This document shows positions 22,804-30,969 of a stretch of DNA of 37,839 nucleotides, piece by piece. The stretch's first letter is position 1, and every line of letters starts with the position of its first letter. The DNA is from JBOHPP01 sp050731755 (GTDB lineage Bacteria; Methylomirabilota; Methylomirabilia; Rokubacteriales; CSP1-6): assembly GCA_050731755.1 (NCBI GenBank), contig JBOHPP010000007.1, forward strand, positions 1 to 37,839. The letters are read 5' to 3'. The translations under genes were made by a program, and so were the position numbers. The notes under the pieces are model-generated. The model was not told the DNA's origin. It did not search any database and saw only the letters and a list, made by a program, of their open reading frames with translations.

Positions 22804-24956
22804 AGCGCCTCGGCCGCGGCCGGCGCCGGGGCCAACGGCAGGGTGAAGTGGAAGGTGGAGCCGAGGTTCTCGCGGCTCTCGGCCCACATCTGGCCGCCGT
22901 GGAGCTCGACGAACTTCTTACTGATGGCCAGCCCCAGCCCGGTGCCCCCGGCGTGCCGAGCCAGAGGGTTCTCCAGCCGCTCGAAGGGCTCGAAGAGCCG
23001 GCCGAGGTCGGCCTTGCGGATGCCCACACCGGTGTCGCTCACGCTCACGTGCACCGCTTCGGCCTCCGGGCGGGCCCGAACGACGACGCGCCCGCCCGGC
23101 GTGAACTTGATGGCGTTGGACAGGAGGTTCAGCAGGACCTGCTTGACCTTGGTGCGGTCGGCGGTGACGCGAAGCATGTCCACTGGAACGTCTCTCTCCA
23201 CCTTGAGCGGCTTGCCGCGGGCGAGCGGCGCCGAGGACTCCATGCACTCGTCGACCAGCTCGAGAAGATCGAAGGGCTCGCGCTTGAGATCGAGCTTACC
23301 GGCTTCGATGCGGGAGATGTCCAGGATGCTGTTGATCAGCTGGAGGAGGTGGGTGCTGCTGTTGTGGACGGAGCGGACATAGGCCTCCTGCTTGTCGTTC
23401 AGCTCGCCGTCCAGGCGGTTCAGGAGGACCTTGGAGAACCCGATGATGGAGTTCAGCGGCGTGCGCAGCTCGTGCGACATGCTGGCCAGGAACTGCGACT
23501 TGAGGCGGCTGGCCTGCACGAGCTGGGCGTTGCTGGTACCGAGGTCCTCGTACAGTCGCGCGTTCTCCAGGGCCACCGCCGCCTGGTTGGCGAGCAGGGA
23601 CAGGACCTCCAATTCTTGCTGGTCGAAGATCTCTCCGGACAGCTTCTCGCCGACGAGCAGGATGGCGATCAGCTTGTTCTCGATCTTCAGCGGCACGATC
23701 AGGGGCGCGGTGATCTCCTCCAGCTCGGCCTCGGACGTCTCGAAGTATCCGGCCAGCCGCGGGTTGAGCTTGGCCTCCTCCTTGACCAGCACCCCCTCCT
23801 CCATCACCAGCCAGCGGACCACCGGGCTGTCGGTGGGCAGCGGCTTCACCCGCAGGGGAGCGTCGAACGCCTGCTCGGTGCGATAGGGGACGAAGGCGTT
23901 GGTCTGGGGGTCGTGGGTCATGAGCACGCAGTGGCTGAGGGGGACGCCCTGGACGAGGCCCTGGACCAGGGTGTCGACCAACCGGTCGACGTTCAGGATG
24001 GCGCTCATCCGCTTGCTGAGGGCCAGCAGGGTCTCATAGCAGCCCTGGCGGCGGGAGAACATCAGCCGCTCGATCCGTCCCTCCAGCCGCTGCCCGAAGC
24101 CGAGCAGGAGCGTCATAGCGATACCCAGGGGCACGGCCACCCACACCACGCTGTGGGTCTCCGGGTCGAAGTACCGCTCCAGCGTCTGGGTCACCACGGC
24201 CAGCACCGACATGAGCACGACGCCCACGCCGGAGTAGACCGCCGCCTTCTTGACCACGACGTCGACGTCGAACATGCGGTAGCGCACGATCGACGTCCCC
24301 AGGGTCAAGGCGAAGAACATGTTGGCGGGGATGCCCACCGGGTAGATGAGGTCTGCCGGTGGATGAACGCGGGCCAGGATGAAGCGCACGAAGTCCACGA
24401 AGCCCCCGGCCAGGCTCACGAAGGAGCCCAGCAGCACCAGGCGGGCCCGGTTCCGCCGGAAGCTGGAGTCGATGGCGCGGTAGGCCCCGACCAGGAGGGA
24501 AATGCCGTAGATCAGGAAGGCGTTGAAGAAGACGAAGAACGGCATGTAGAGGGGGCCGGTGGCCGGCGCCCACCCCCAGTAGGTACCGGTCACACCCGTC
24601 ATGAAGAGATCGGACTGGCTCAGATTGATGACGATGAACAGGAGCGACAGCGTGTAGGCCAGGACGAGCGAGCGGCGATGCAGGACCGTGGCGTCCAGGA
24701 AGATGAGGATGAAGTGGTAGTACAGCGCGGGGAGCGGGATGATGCCCACGTGGATCAGCACTTCCCAGAAGTAGGCCGTCGGCTCGTCGCCGCTCCGGCG
24801 GAGCATGAACACGCCGAAGTTCCAGACGGCCAGCCCCCCCACGAAGTAAGCGAAGACCCGGTTCAGCCGGCTGCCCGGGTTGCGGAAGAGGGCGATGCCG
24901 GCCAGCGAGACGTTCAGCAGGAAGGCGATGAGCGGGAGAAGCTTATGGAGGGTCAC
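22800..24956 (-). CDS. Membrane 7TM-GAF sensor histidine kinase
   Basis: 718 residues, GTG start overlapping the GNAT gene by 14 bases. Residues 1-300 hold eight or more hydrophobic helices of the histidine-kinase N-terminal 7TM type (RLNRVFAYFVGGLAVWNFGVFML, LPALYYHFILIFLDATVLHRR). A GAF domain follows (about 310-470, ENKLIAILLVGEKLSGEIF, NQAAVALENARLYEDL). HisKA carries SMSHELRTPLNSIIGF (H495). HATPase has NLLSNAIKFTPGG, DTGVGI and GGTGLGLAISKKFVELHGG. There is no receiver domain; the next gene in the operon begins with one, so phosphotransfer H495 to D63 of the giant hybrid is the obvious route. The signal is unknown. Confidence 0.93.
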   Translation of the reverse strand: MTLHKLLPLIAFLLNVSLAGIALFRNPGSRLNRVFAYFVGGLAVWNFGVFMLRRSGDEPTAYFWEVLIHVGIIPLPALYYHFILIFLDATVLHRRSLVLAYTLSLLFIVINLSQSDLFMTGVTGTYWGWAPATGPLYMPFFVFFNAFLIYGISLLVGAYRAIDSSFRRNRARLVLLGSFVSLAGGFVDFVRFILARVHPPADLIYPVGIPANMFFALTLGTSIVRYRMFDVDVVVKKAAVYSGVGVVLMSVLAVVTQTLERYFDPETHSVVWVAVPLGIAMTLLLGFGQRLEGRIERLMFSRRQGCYETLLALSKRMSAILNVDRLVDTLVQGLVQGVPLSHCVLMTHDPQTNAFVPYRTEQAFDAPLRVKPLPTDSPVVRWLVMEEGVLVKEEAKLNPRLAGYFETSEAELEEITAPLIVPLKIENKLIAILLVGEKLSGEIFDQQELEVLSLLANQAAVALENARLYEDLGTSNAQLVQASRLKSQFLASMSHELRTPLNSIIGFSKVLLNRLDGELNDKQEAYVRSVHNSSTHLLQLINSILDISRIEAGKLDLKREPFDLLELVDECMESSAPLARGKPLKVERDVPVDMLRVTADRTKVKQVLLNLLSNAIKFTPGGRVVVRARPEAEAVHVSVSDTGVGIRKADLGRLFEPFERLENPLARHAGGTGLGLAISKKFVELHGGQMWAESRENLGSTFHFTLPLAPAPAAAEAL

Positions 24957-25635
24957 CGGCCGCCCCCTCGGCGCCCGCGAAGGGGAAGTGGTAGGACTCC
25001 TGGTCGACTTCCTTCTTGCGCTGCTCCTCCAGCTCCTCGCGCAGGATGCCGAACACGACCACGTCGAAGTGCTGGCCAGCGTGGAAGCCGGCCTGGCGGA
25101 GCACCCCTTCGCGCCGGAAGCCGTGCCGTATGAGCGAGTTGATCGACAGGCGGTTGTACTCGTACACCTTGGCCTCGATCCGCCGCAGGCCCAGCACGTC
25201 GAGCCCGTAGGCGCAGATCAGCTTGCCGGCTTCGATGCCGAGCCCGCGGCGCAGGGCCCGGGGGTCGGTGATCATGGTCTCCAGGAACGCGTACCCTTCG
25301 AGTAGGTGGATGTTGAACAGGCGCACCAGGCCGAGCGGCCGCGTCCCTCGCGCGTCGGTCGGCGGCGCCGCCATGATCACCAGCACCACCTGCGTACCGT
25401 CGTTGAGGCACGCCTCGTAGAAGGCCGGGTGCTTGTCGTAGACGTGCTTGTACGCGCGGAGGAACTCGCTGCCCACCATGCGGTCGAGGAACGGGTCCTC
25501 GGCCCACTGGTCCAGGATTTCGAGGTCGGCGGGCGCCAGCGTGCGGAGATACACGAGCCGGCCACGGGCGATCACGACGCCTCGTGCCTCCGGGCTGTCG
25601 GGTCGGAGGTCCGCCCGCTCGTCCACGTAACTCAT
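24943..25635 (-). CDS. GNAT-family N-acetyltransferase (RimJ/RimL-like)
   Basis: 230 residues from ATG 25635. N-terminal GRLVYLRTLAPADLEILDQWAEDP and later TMITDPRALRRGLGIEAGKLICAYGLDVLGLRRIEAKVYEYNRLSINSLIRHGFRREG give the GNAT fold, with RRGLGIEA as the acetyl-CoA pyrophosphate loop and the strand-helix pattern of ribosomal-protein or amino-sugar acetyltransferases. It is the first gene of the signalling operon, overlapping the membrane kinase start. Its role there is unclear: it may modify a protein or a surface sugar. An upstream 31-codon frame ends in ATGA at its start codon. Confidence 0.88.
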   Translation of the reverse strand: MSYVDERADLRPDSPEARGVVIARGRLVYLRTLAPADLEILDQWAEDPFLDRMVGSEFLRAYKHVYDKHPAFYEACLNDGTQVVLVIMAAPPTDARGTRPLGLVRLFNIHLLEGYAFLETMITDPRALRRGLGIEAGKLICAYGLDVLGLRRIEAKVYEYNRLSINSLIRHGFRREGVLRQAGFHAGQHFDVVVFGILREELEEQRKKEVDQESYHFPFAGAEGAAGDPP

Positions 25636-25727
25636 CCCTGGCCCTCGTCCGGCCGGTCGAGCGCCGGGAGAGTCCGCGATCGCTGGAGTGCTCGTCGAAC
25701 GTGCGCATTCGCCCGACGGATCATCAT
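25632..25727 (-). CDS. Possible 31-residue leader peptide upstream of GNAT gene
   Basis: ATG at 25727 inside TATGATGATC opens a 31-codon Arg-rich frame (MMIRRANAHVRRALQRSR...) whose TGA overlaps the GNAT ATG as ATGA. No Shine-Dalgarno precedes it. The arrangement copies the one before the PAP2 gene, which is the main reason to record it. Could be chance. Confidence 0.25.
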   Translation of the reverse strand: MMIRRANAHVRRALQRSRTLPALDRPDEGQG

Positions 25728-25728
25728 A
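25723..25728 (-). promoter_or_regulatory. -10-like TATGAT upstream of GNAT-kinase operon
   Basis: TATGAT on the minus strand, 87 bases before the GNAT ATG, in a 256-base gap that otherwise holds no supported gene. No clear -35 at 16-18 bases. It is the best promoter candidate for the acetyltransferase-kinase-hybrid operon. Confidence 0.35.
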
Positions 25729-25891
25729 CCGCCCGCGCACTCCGGGCCGGGACTTCGTTCGGCACGCCGTCCGGCCACCCCCAACGGATGGACCCGATCA
25801 CGTCAACGCCCCCGAGCCGCGGGGGCGCCTCGGGACCGAACCATCCTGTCCGGCGACGCGGGGCGCCGCGCCTCGGGGCGACGTCGGCGGC

Positions 25892-26659
25892 TTACCGCTG
25901 GCCAGCCCGCGCGAAGGCCAGCAGGCTCAGCGAGGCCAGGAACGTCGCGCGCATGTCCAGGACCTCGAACCCCGCGCGGGCCAGCGCGCGCCAGAACTCC
26001 TCGCGGCCGAGGTACTGGGGCTCGTAACGGCGGAAGGCCTCGAAGGTGGCCGTCGGGAAAAGCCAGCGCAGCGCGCGCACCGCCGCGACGAGGCCCTGCT
26101 GGGCCCGGATCTCTCGGAACGTGCGGGCCACGCGGGCAGGTCGCGCATAGGTGAGGAAGATCCCGTGGCCTCCGGGGCGAAGCGCGCGCCGCGACGCCTG
26201 CAGGACGCCCGGGGGATCGGGATGCCAGTAGAGGGTGTGCATGCTGACCACGACGTCGAACGTGCCCGCGTCCGGAACGGGGTCCCGAGCGACGTCGAGG
26301 TGATGGAACGTGACGTTGCTCATGCCGCCGTGGCGCCGACGGGCGACGGCGACGAGATGCTCGACGGCATCCACGGCGACGACCTGGTACCCTTCGCGGG
26401 CCAGCCGCGCCGCCACCGTCCCCGTCCCGCAGGCGATGTCGAGCACCTTGACGCCCCGCGGCGCGGCGGCGGCGCCGGCCCGCGCCACGCAGGCGCTCAC
26501 CTCGGCCAGGAGCGCCTGGTAGGGCGGGAAGCCCCCGATGATGGCGTCATAGCCGAGGCCGTACCCGATCGCCACCAGGCGCTCGAGCGCGCCTCGCCCG
26601 GTCGACCTCGCCGGCCTCGTCGCGGGCTCCTTCACGGCCACCGCCCGCTCGTCCTTCAT
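25892..26659 (-). CDS. SAM-dependent methyltransferase 1 (class I)
   Basis: 255 residues. Motif I is VLDIACGTGTVAARLA, the acidic end of strand 2 is VVAVDAVEHLV, motif II/III is FDVVVSMHTLYWHPDPP and motif post-III is LRPGGHGIFLTYARP. The acceptor is not known. The start overlaps the stop of methyltransferase 2 as ATGA. The two proteins are paralogs: both start with a helix followed by IGYG-x-x-YD-x-I and FxPY-x-AL-x-EV, and share MHTLY/IHTLY and the closing ATFLASLSLLAFAR / RTFLNATSLLVWAR. Tandem paralogs suggest successive methylations or a heterodimer. Confidence 0.88.
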   Translation of the reverse strand: MKDERAVAVKEPATRPARSTGRGALERLVAIGYGLGYDAIIGGFPPYQALLAEVSACVARAGAAAAPRGVKVLDIACGTGTVAARLAREGYQVVAVDAVEHLVAVARRRHGGMSNVTFHHLDVARDPVPDAGTFDVVVSMHTLYWHPDPPGVLQASRRALRPGGHGIFLTYARPARVARTFREIRAQQGLVAAVRALRWLFPTATFEAFRRYEPQYLGREEFWRALARAGFEVLDMRATFLASLSLLAFARAGQR

Positions 26660-27453
26660 CGAGCCCCGCTGGCCTTGCGCGCCCACACCAGCAGGCTGGT
26701 GGCGTTCAGGAACGTCCGCCGCGTCTCGAGCACAGTGAAGCCCACGCTGCGCAGCTCGCGGGTGAAGGTCGCCTCGTCCCAGTAGTGCGGGCCGACGGGC
26801 TTGCGCCCGGCCTCGAACAGGGCGTTGGGCACGAGCCAGAGGCACAAGGCCCGGAAGGCGGCCGCCCGTCCCTCCCGCGCTTTCACCTCGGCGAACGTGG
26901 GCCACATCGCCATGCGGCGCGTGTGGTTCACGATGACGGCGTGCCCGCCCGGCTTCAGAACCCGGTACGCTTCCTCCAGGAGACGCCGGGGCGCCGGATG
27001 GGCGTACAGCGTGTGGATACTCACGACCTGGTCGAACATCGCCTCCCACAGCCCGTTGCCGCCTCCCAGGTCGGCATTCTGGAAAGCCAGGTGCGACAGG
27101 CGCCGGGCCCGGCGCTTCTCGCGGGCTAGATCGATGAGGCCGCCGTAGGGGTCGATGCCCAGCACCGAAAAGCCGGCCTCGGCCAGGACACAGCTGAAGT
27201 TGCCGGGGCCGCAGCCGATCTCGAGCACGCGGGCGTCGCCGCGTTGGGTGCCACCGGGCACCGAGGCCTCGACCTTGGCCAGCACTTCGTTCTGCAGCGC
27301 GCGGTACGGTCCGAACCGATCGAAGATGTAGTCGTAGATGACCCCGTACCCGATCGACACGGTCCGGTCGAGGCCCCATTGCAATCCACCAAGCACCGAG
27401 CGCACGATACCGGCGCTTGACGTCTGCTTCTTCGTCTCGGTTTGTGAAAGCAT
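26656..27453 (-). CDS. SAM-dependent methyltransferase 2 (class I)
   Basis: 265 residues from ATG 27453 with GGGAG before it; upstream in-frame starts would run into the receiver gene. Motif I VLEIGCGPGNFSCVLA, GIDPYGGLIDLA, FDQVVSIHTLYAHPAP and LKPGGHAVIVNHTRR mark a Rossmann methyltransferase. It lies 8 bases after the stand-alone receiver gene and overlaps methyltransferase 1, so the three form one transcript. The C-terminal half (LCLWLVPNALFEAGRKPVG) is hydrophobic and Trp-rich, suggesting a lipid-like or membrane-associated acceptor. That is inference. Confidence 0.88.
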   Translation of the reverse strand: MLSQTETKKQTSSAGIVRSVLGGLQWGLDRTVSIGYGVIYDYIFDRFGPYRALQNEVLAKVEASVPGGTQRGDARVLEIGCGPGNFSCVLAEAGFSVLGIDPYGGLIDLAREKRRARRLSHLAFQNADLGGGNGLWEAMFDQVVSIHTLYAHPAPRRLLEEAYRVLKPGGHAVIVNHTRRMAMWPTFAEVKAREGRAAAFRALCLWLVPNALFEAGRKPVGPHYWDEATFTRELRSVGFTVLETRRTFLNATSLLVWARKASGAR

Positions 27454-27461
27454 AATGCTCC

Positions 27462-27842
27462 CTAGGCCCGTTGGCGCAGGGCCTGTTCGACCGCGGTACG
27501 CAGTCTGTCGCGGGTGAAGGGTTTCAGGCAAATGGCGTGGAAGCCACGCTCGGCCGCGTCCTGCATGACGTCCGCGGAGCCGTGGCCGGTCAGCAGCATG
27601 AAGGCCATCTCAGGCCGCAGGGCGCGAGCCCGCTCGAAGACCTGGAAGCCATTCATGTCGGGCATCTTGTAGTCTACGATCATGAGATCGAAGAGCTCCT
27701 TACCGACGAGGTCGAGCGCCACGTTCGGACGATTGGCGCCCTTGACCGCGTATCCGAGCGATTGGAGGATGTTCACGCAGAGCACGATCATTTCACCGGC
27801 GTCGTCGACGACCAGCACCTGGCGTTTGCGCTCCGGCATCAT
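27462..27842 (-). CDS. Stand-alone response-regulator receiver protein
   Basis: 126 residues, a single Rec domain with no output domain. VLVVDDAGE (D13, D14), LMIVDYKMPDMNGF (phospho-acceptor D57), LLTGHG (Thr) and CLKPFT (Lys) are all present, so it should be phosphorylated. Start is ATG 27842 or the next codon 27839. It heads the operon with two methyltransferases and is likely a phosphorelay shuttle, perhaps for the kinases 2 kb downstream. A CTAGTG inverted repeat lies 56 bases upstream. Confidence 0.92.
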   Translation of the reverse strand: MMPERKRQVLVVDDAGEMIVLCVNILQSLGYAVKGANRPNVALDLVGKELFDLMIVDYKMPDMNGFQVFERARALRPEMAFMLLTGHGSADVMQDAAERGFHAICLKPFTRDRLRTAVEQALRQRA

Positions 27843-27897
27843 GGAGCGCCTCCGCCCGCGCGCCGACAGCGGGCGCCGTCGGCTCGGCCACCGCGGA

Positions 27898-27915
27898 CTA
27901 GTGAAAACGCACTAG
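27898..27915. promoter_or_regulatory. CTAGTG-N6-CACTAG inverted repeat upstream of receiver operon
   Basis: Perfect 6-bp half-sites separated by AAAACG, total 18 bp, in the 255-base gap before the receiver gene. The dimension fits a dimeric helix-turn-helix operator. The gap contains no other gene I can support. Confidence 0.35.
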
Positions 27916-28063
27916 GGAGGGCCGGAGCCGCCGCCGATCGGTCCAGCGCATCGGGCGGGCCGCCCCGCACTCGAGCCATCGGAAGCCTTTCCGCCGGGCG
28001 CGCCGACGCCCGGCCGTACCGCACCCGCGGCTTCTTTCAGACCTATCAGGCGGCCCGAGAAAC

Positions 28064-28069
28064 TGTCAA
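28064..28069 (-). promoter_or_regulatory. -35-like TTGACA for receiver operon
   Basis: A perfect TTGACA on the minus strand is rare in this GC-rich DNA. A poor -10 (ATAGGT) lies 17 bases further. If real, the leader to the receiver ATG (27842) is about 190 bases and would include the CTAGTG inverted repeat. Confidence 0.3.
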
Positions 28070-28097
28070 CGTTTGCGGGAGACCGTGCCGGCCCGCC

Positions 28098-28700
28098 TCA
28101 CTTGCGCGACCAGCGGCCTCCTTCATTCTGCACCCAGGCGCCGGCGGGCGCCCGGTCACGATGAGCCCGCGCGAAGCCGGCCTGGACGCGGGCCAGATCG
28201 CCCGCCGGCATGTTGTTCTGTTCCACCAGCGTGCGATAGAGGACCATCCGGTCGCGATTCTCCGCCGCCGCCAGAGCGGCCACGTTCCCGGGACAGGCCT
28301 CGCCTGGACGCGCCTCCAGAAGCCCCTGGTCGTTCTCGCCCAGACAGCCGGCTTTCAACGCGGCAGACAGCTCCGGGTACCGGGCTCGGCGCGACTCGAT
28401 GACCGCCATGATCTCCGGCGTGCGCGTCTTCAGCTCGGGCAGCGGCTGTGCCTCGGCGATGGACGGGCCGAGGGAAAGCCGCCACCCCGCGAGCGGCGGG
28501 GCCGGGGCGGCACCGTCACGCTTGGGTGGCGGGGGCGGGGCCGGCGACCGCACGACGTCCTCGATGCCCGAGGCGGCGTTGTCGATGGTTTCCTGCGGGA
28601 AATTCACGTTGACGGTCACCGCCACGCAGCCGGTGACGAGCAGAGCCAGCAGGGCCGGCCAGGGACGCGCGGCCGCCGCGTGTGTGCGAGCGCCTGTCAT
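28098..28700 (-). CDS. YdbL-like (DUF1318) lipoprotein
   Basis: 200 residues. A lipoprotein signal ends LLALLVTGC (C25). Directly after it CVAVTVNVNFPQETIDNAASGIEDVV, then a Pro/Ala linker, then a YdbL-like C-terminal domain: YRTLVEQNNMPAGDLARV and the closing GAWVQNEGGRWSRK, matching the family's Q-N-N and W-V-x-G-x-W-x-R-K ending. E. coli YdbL is a periplasmic helper of YdbH and the lipoprotein YnbE. Here the lipobox and the V-N-V-N stretch resemble YnbE, so one protein may combine both parts. The start overlaps the YdbH-like stop as ATGA. Confidence 0.85.
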   Translation of the reverse strand: MTGARTHAAAARPWPALLALLVTGCVAVTVNVNFPQETIDNAASGIEDVVRSPAPPPPPKRDGAAPAPPLAGWRLSLGPSIAEAQPLPELKTRTPEIMAVIESRRARYPELSAALKAGCLGENDQGLLEARPGEACPGNVAALAAAENRDRMVLYRTLVEQNNMPAGDLARVQAGFARAHRDRAPAGAWVQNEGGRWSRK

Positions 28701-30886
28701 GGGTTCCCCCTCGTGAACGTGCGGGCCAGCACCGTGAGCGGCACGTTTCGAAAGTTGATCGCCTCCACCGCAGCCGGGAAGAGCCCCAGCCGCTTGCGGC
28801 CGCGGAGTGACAGATCGAGCCGGCCCTCGCCGCGATTCACCCGGAGGTCAGCGTGGAGCGACTCGTACGGGAAGAGCCGGAGATTCTCGAGCGTCTGGCG
28901 CATCACGCCGGTGGTCTCGACCTGGACGGCGCTCGTCTCGAGCAGGCGCTGCACAGCGTCGACGCTGACCTCACCTCCGTCGTGCTCCGACTCCATGCGG
29001 ACCGTCGCCACGATCCCGTCCGCGGCGGCGTATTGGGCAGCCGCCACGTAGCCGACCCGACCGGTGATGCGGGCGATGCGCCAGCCCGACTCGCGCACGA
29101 GTTCGGCGAGGTCCACACCGTTGGCTTCCAGGCGCGCCCGGACCGGCGTGGCCCGACCGTCGGCGGCCACCTCCAGCCAGCCGCGACCGCGGCCCCCTGA
29201 ATGCGCGTATGCGATGTCGGAGACGAGCAAGCGTTCCTCGGCGAGGATGGCAATCGCGCGGACACTGGTGAGTGCGAGGCCCCAGCCACTCACTCGGTCG
29301 ACCGTCACCGACCCCGGCGGCACGGCGTCGGCGACCCCCCACCGCACTGGCACCACGGCACGGACATCGAGGAGCACGACCGGCGCTCCCGCGTTCACCT
29401 CGGCGCGCGGCGCGTTGGCCTCGAGGCTGCCGCGAACCTCCAGGTGATCGCCGTAGCGGACCTCGCCCTGAAAGCGCGCCCGGCCCGCCAGTGTCGTGGC
29501 TCGGGGGAGCGCAGGAGCCAAACGCCCCAGATCCTCGACGTTCACATCCACCGTCATGGGCCACAGCGTGGCGCCCCGGGAGGCCGCCGTCATCACCGCC
29601 GCCGTCCGTCCCCCGAGCGCGAACGTGAGCGTCGCCTGCTCGGCCGTCGCGACGCGCACGCCGGGGCCCCTGAAGGTGAGGCGCGCGTCCAGCGTCGCAT
29701 CCACCGGCGTGGCGAACCCGCCCACGGCAACCTCGCGCGCCCCAAGGGTCGCGGCCGCGGCCGTCTCGTTTCCACGGACGCTGCCGGAGAACCGCGCGCT
29801 CAGGCTGCGCGCCGTCGCGTCGCCGGGCAACGGGCTCAGCCCGAGAGCCCGGGCGGTACGGCGCGCGTCGAGTGGCGTCGCGGTCAGTTCGCCGTCGAAG
29901 GCCCCGGAGCCGGGCCGGTAGGCGGCGCGCCCGTTGACCGCGCTGCCGATGACGCTGCCTCGCGCGGTGCCCGAGATCATCCAGCCCTGCGGCCGGTGGT
30001 CAAGCGCCGCCTCGCCCTCGAGCTTGACGTCGGCGCCCCAGTCGAACGCATAGCGGGAGACCCGCAGCCCGGTGCCACTGGCATCGAAGCCGGCGGTGAA
30101 GTCGATCACGGCCGGAGTGTCGCGAGCGTCGCCCACGGTGAACCGCCCGTGCGCCGTCGACTCACCCTGGCGAACCAGACGAAGGTCGCCCCGTCCGGCC
30201 AGCGCGACGGGCACCGGAAGCGCGGCCGGCCACAGTCCAGGGAGCCCGGCGGGCTCCGCGGCCAGCTCGACTTCTGCGCGGATAGACTCCGGGTCCGGAG
30301 TCGTCGTGCGCAGGGTGGCGGTCAGCGCGGACCGATCACCCGTGGGACCGACCACCACGGTGGCGTTCAGCGTGTCGCCGCTCTTGTCGCCAGTGATGGT
30401 GAACGGCATGACGCGGCCGTCGATGTTGAGCGCGCCCTCGGCGATGCGGATGGCGAAGGTACCCGGCCAAGCGTGCAGCGCGAGGAACGCGTGGCGCAGG
30501 GCCTCCGGCCACGCCGGACTCGCCGCGGTCGAAGGCCCGTTGGCTGGTGAGTACGTGATCGACGCCGACACGGCGACGACCGAAAGCCGGCGGCCGGCCG
30601 GCGCCAGCAGGGGCAGGACCCCGCCGCCGATCTCCACCTCCCGCACCCGCGCCTGCAGCGGCCACGCCGGCGAGGGGTGAAAGCGGACGTCCCAGAGCCG
30701 CAGGCGCGAGCCGTCCATGGCCGCCCGGGCCACCGTGATCGGCAACCCCGTGCGGGCGCTGAGGACGCTCGCCACCAGGCGCGCAGTCCGCCGAGCCTCG
30801 CCCAGGACGTACCAGGCGGCGCCCGCGCCGACGGCCAGCGCCACCAGCACCGCGACGGCGAGAACGCGACGGGCGCGCACGCTCAT
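28697..30886 (-). CDS. YdbH-like AsmA/TamB-type intermembrane lipid-transport protein
   Basis: 729 residues (E. coli YdbH about 880). One N-terminal membrane helix (VLAVAVLVALAVGAGAAWYVL) is followed by a long repeat of beta strands of the AsmA/TamB/YdbH groove type (for example VREVEIGGGVLPLLAPAGRRLSVVAVSASITY) and the YdbH-like end LDLSLRGRKRLGLFPAAVEAINFRNVPLTVLARTF. These proteins span the periplasm as a lipid-carrying groove and move phospholipid to the outer membrane. The YdbL-like lipoprotein follows with an ATGA overlap, supporting the call. TAGCGT lies 6 bases before the ATG with no Shine-Dalgarno, so transcription may be leaderless. Confidence 0.85.
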   Translation of the reverse strand: MSVRARRVLAVAVLVALAVGAGAAWYVLGEARRTARLVASVLSARTGLPITVARAAMDGSRLRLWDVRFHPSPAWPLQARVREVEIGGGVLPLLAPAGRRLSVVAVSASITYSPANGPSTAASPAWPEALRHAFLALHAWPGTFAIRIAEGALNIDGRVMPFTITGDKSGDTLNATVVVGPTGDRSALTATLRTTTPDPESIRAEVELAAEPAGLPGLWPAALPVPVALAGRGDLRLVRQGESTAHGRFTVGDARDTPAVIDFTAGFDASGTGLRVSRYAFDWGADVKLEGEAALDHRPQGWMISGTARGSVIGSAVNGRAAYRPGSGAFDGELTATPLDARRTARALGLSPLPGDATARSLSARFSGSVRGNETAAAATLGAREVAVGGFATPVDATLDARLTFRGPGVRVATAEQATLTFALGGRTAAVMTAASRGATLWPMTVDVNVEDLGRLAPALPRATTLAGRARFQGEVRYGDHLEVRGSLEANAPRAEVNAGAPVVLLDVRAVVPVRWGVADAVPPGSVTVDRVSGWGLALTSVRAIAILAEERLLVSDIAYAHSGGRGRGWLEVAADGRATPVRARLEANGVDLAELVRESGWRIARITGRVGYVAAAQYAAADGIVATVRMESEHDGGEVSVDAVQRLLETSAVQVETTGVMRQTLENLRLFPYESLHADLRVNRGEGRLDLSLRGRKRLGLFPAAVEAINFRNVPLTVLARTFTRGNP

Positions 30887-30969
30887 GGCTTCACGCTATC
30901 AGACGGCGCTGAGGCTCGACCGATTCGGTCACCGGCAGCAGTCCGCCCGCACTCGAAAGCCGGTCGCCG

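Noticed and set aside
22848..25133. 761-codon plus-strand frame
   Set aside because: Lies opposite the 7TM histidine kinase and GNAT genes; His/Gln/Glu/Val-rich with no domain.
27839..28024. 61-codon minus-strand frame upstream of receiver gene
   Set aside because: Arg/Ala-rich, no Shine-Dalgarno, and it contains the CTAGTG inverted repeat and promoter-like region.
29201..30550. 449-codon plus-strand frame
   Set aside because: Antisense to the YdbH-like gene; low-complexity Arg/Gly/Ala composition and no start signal.
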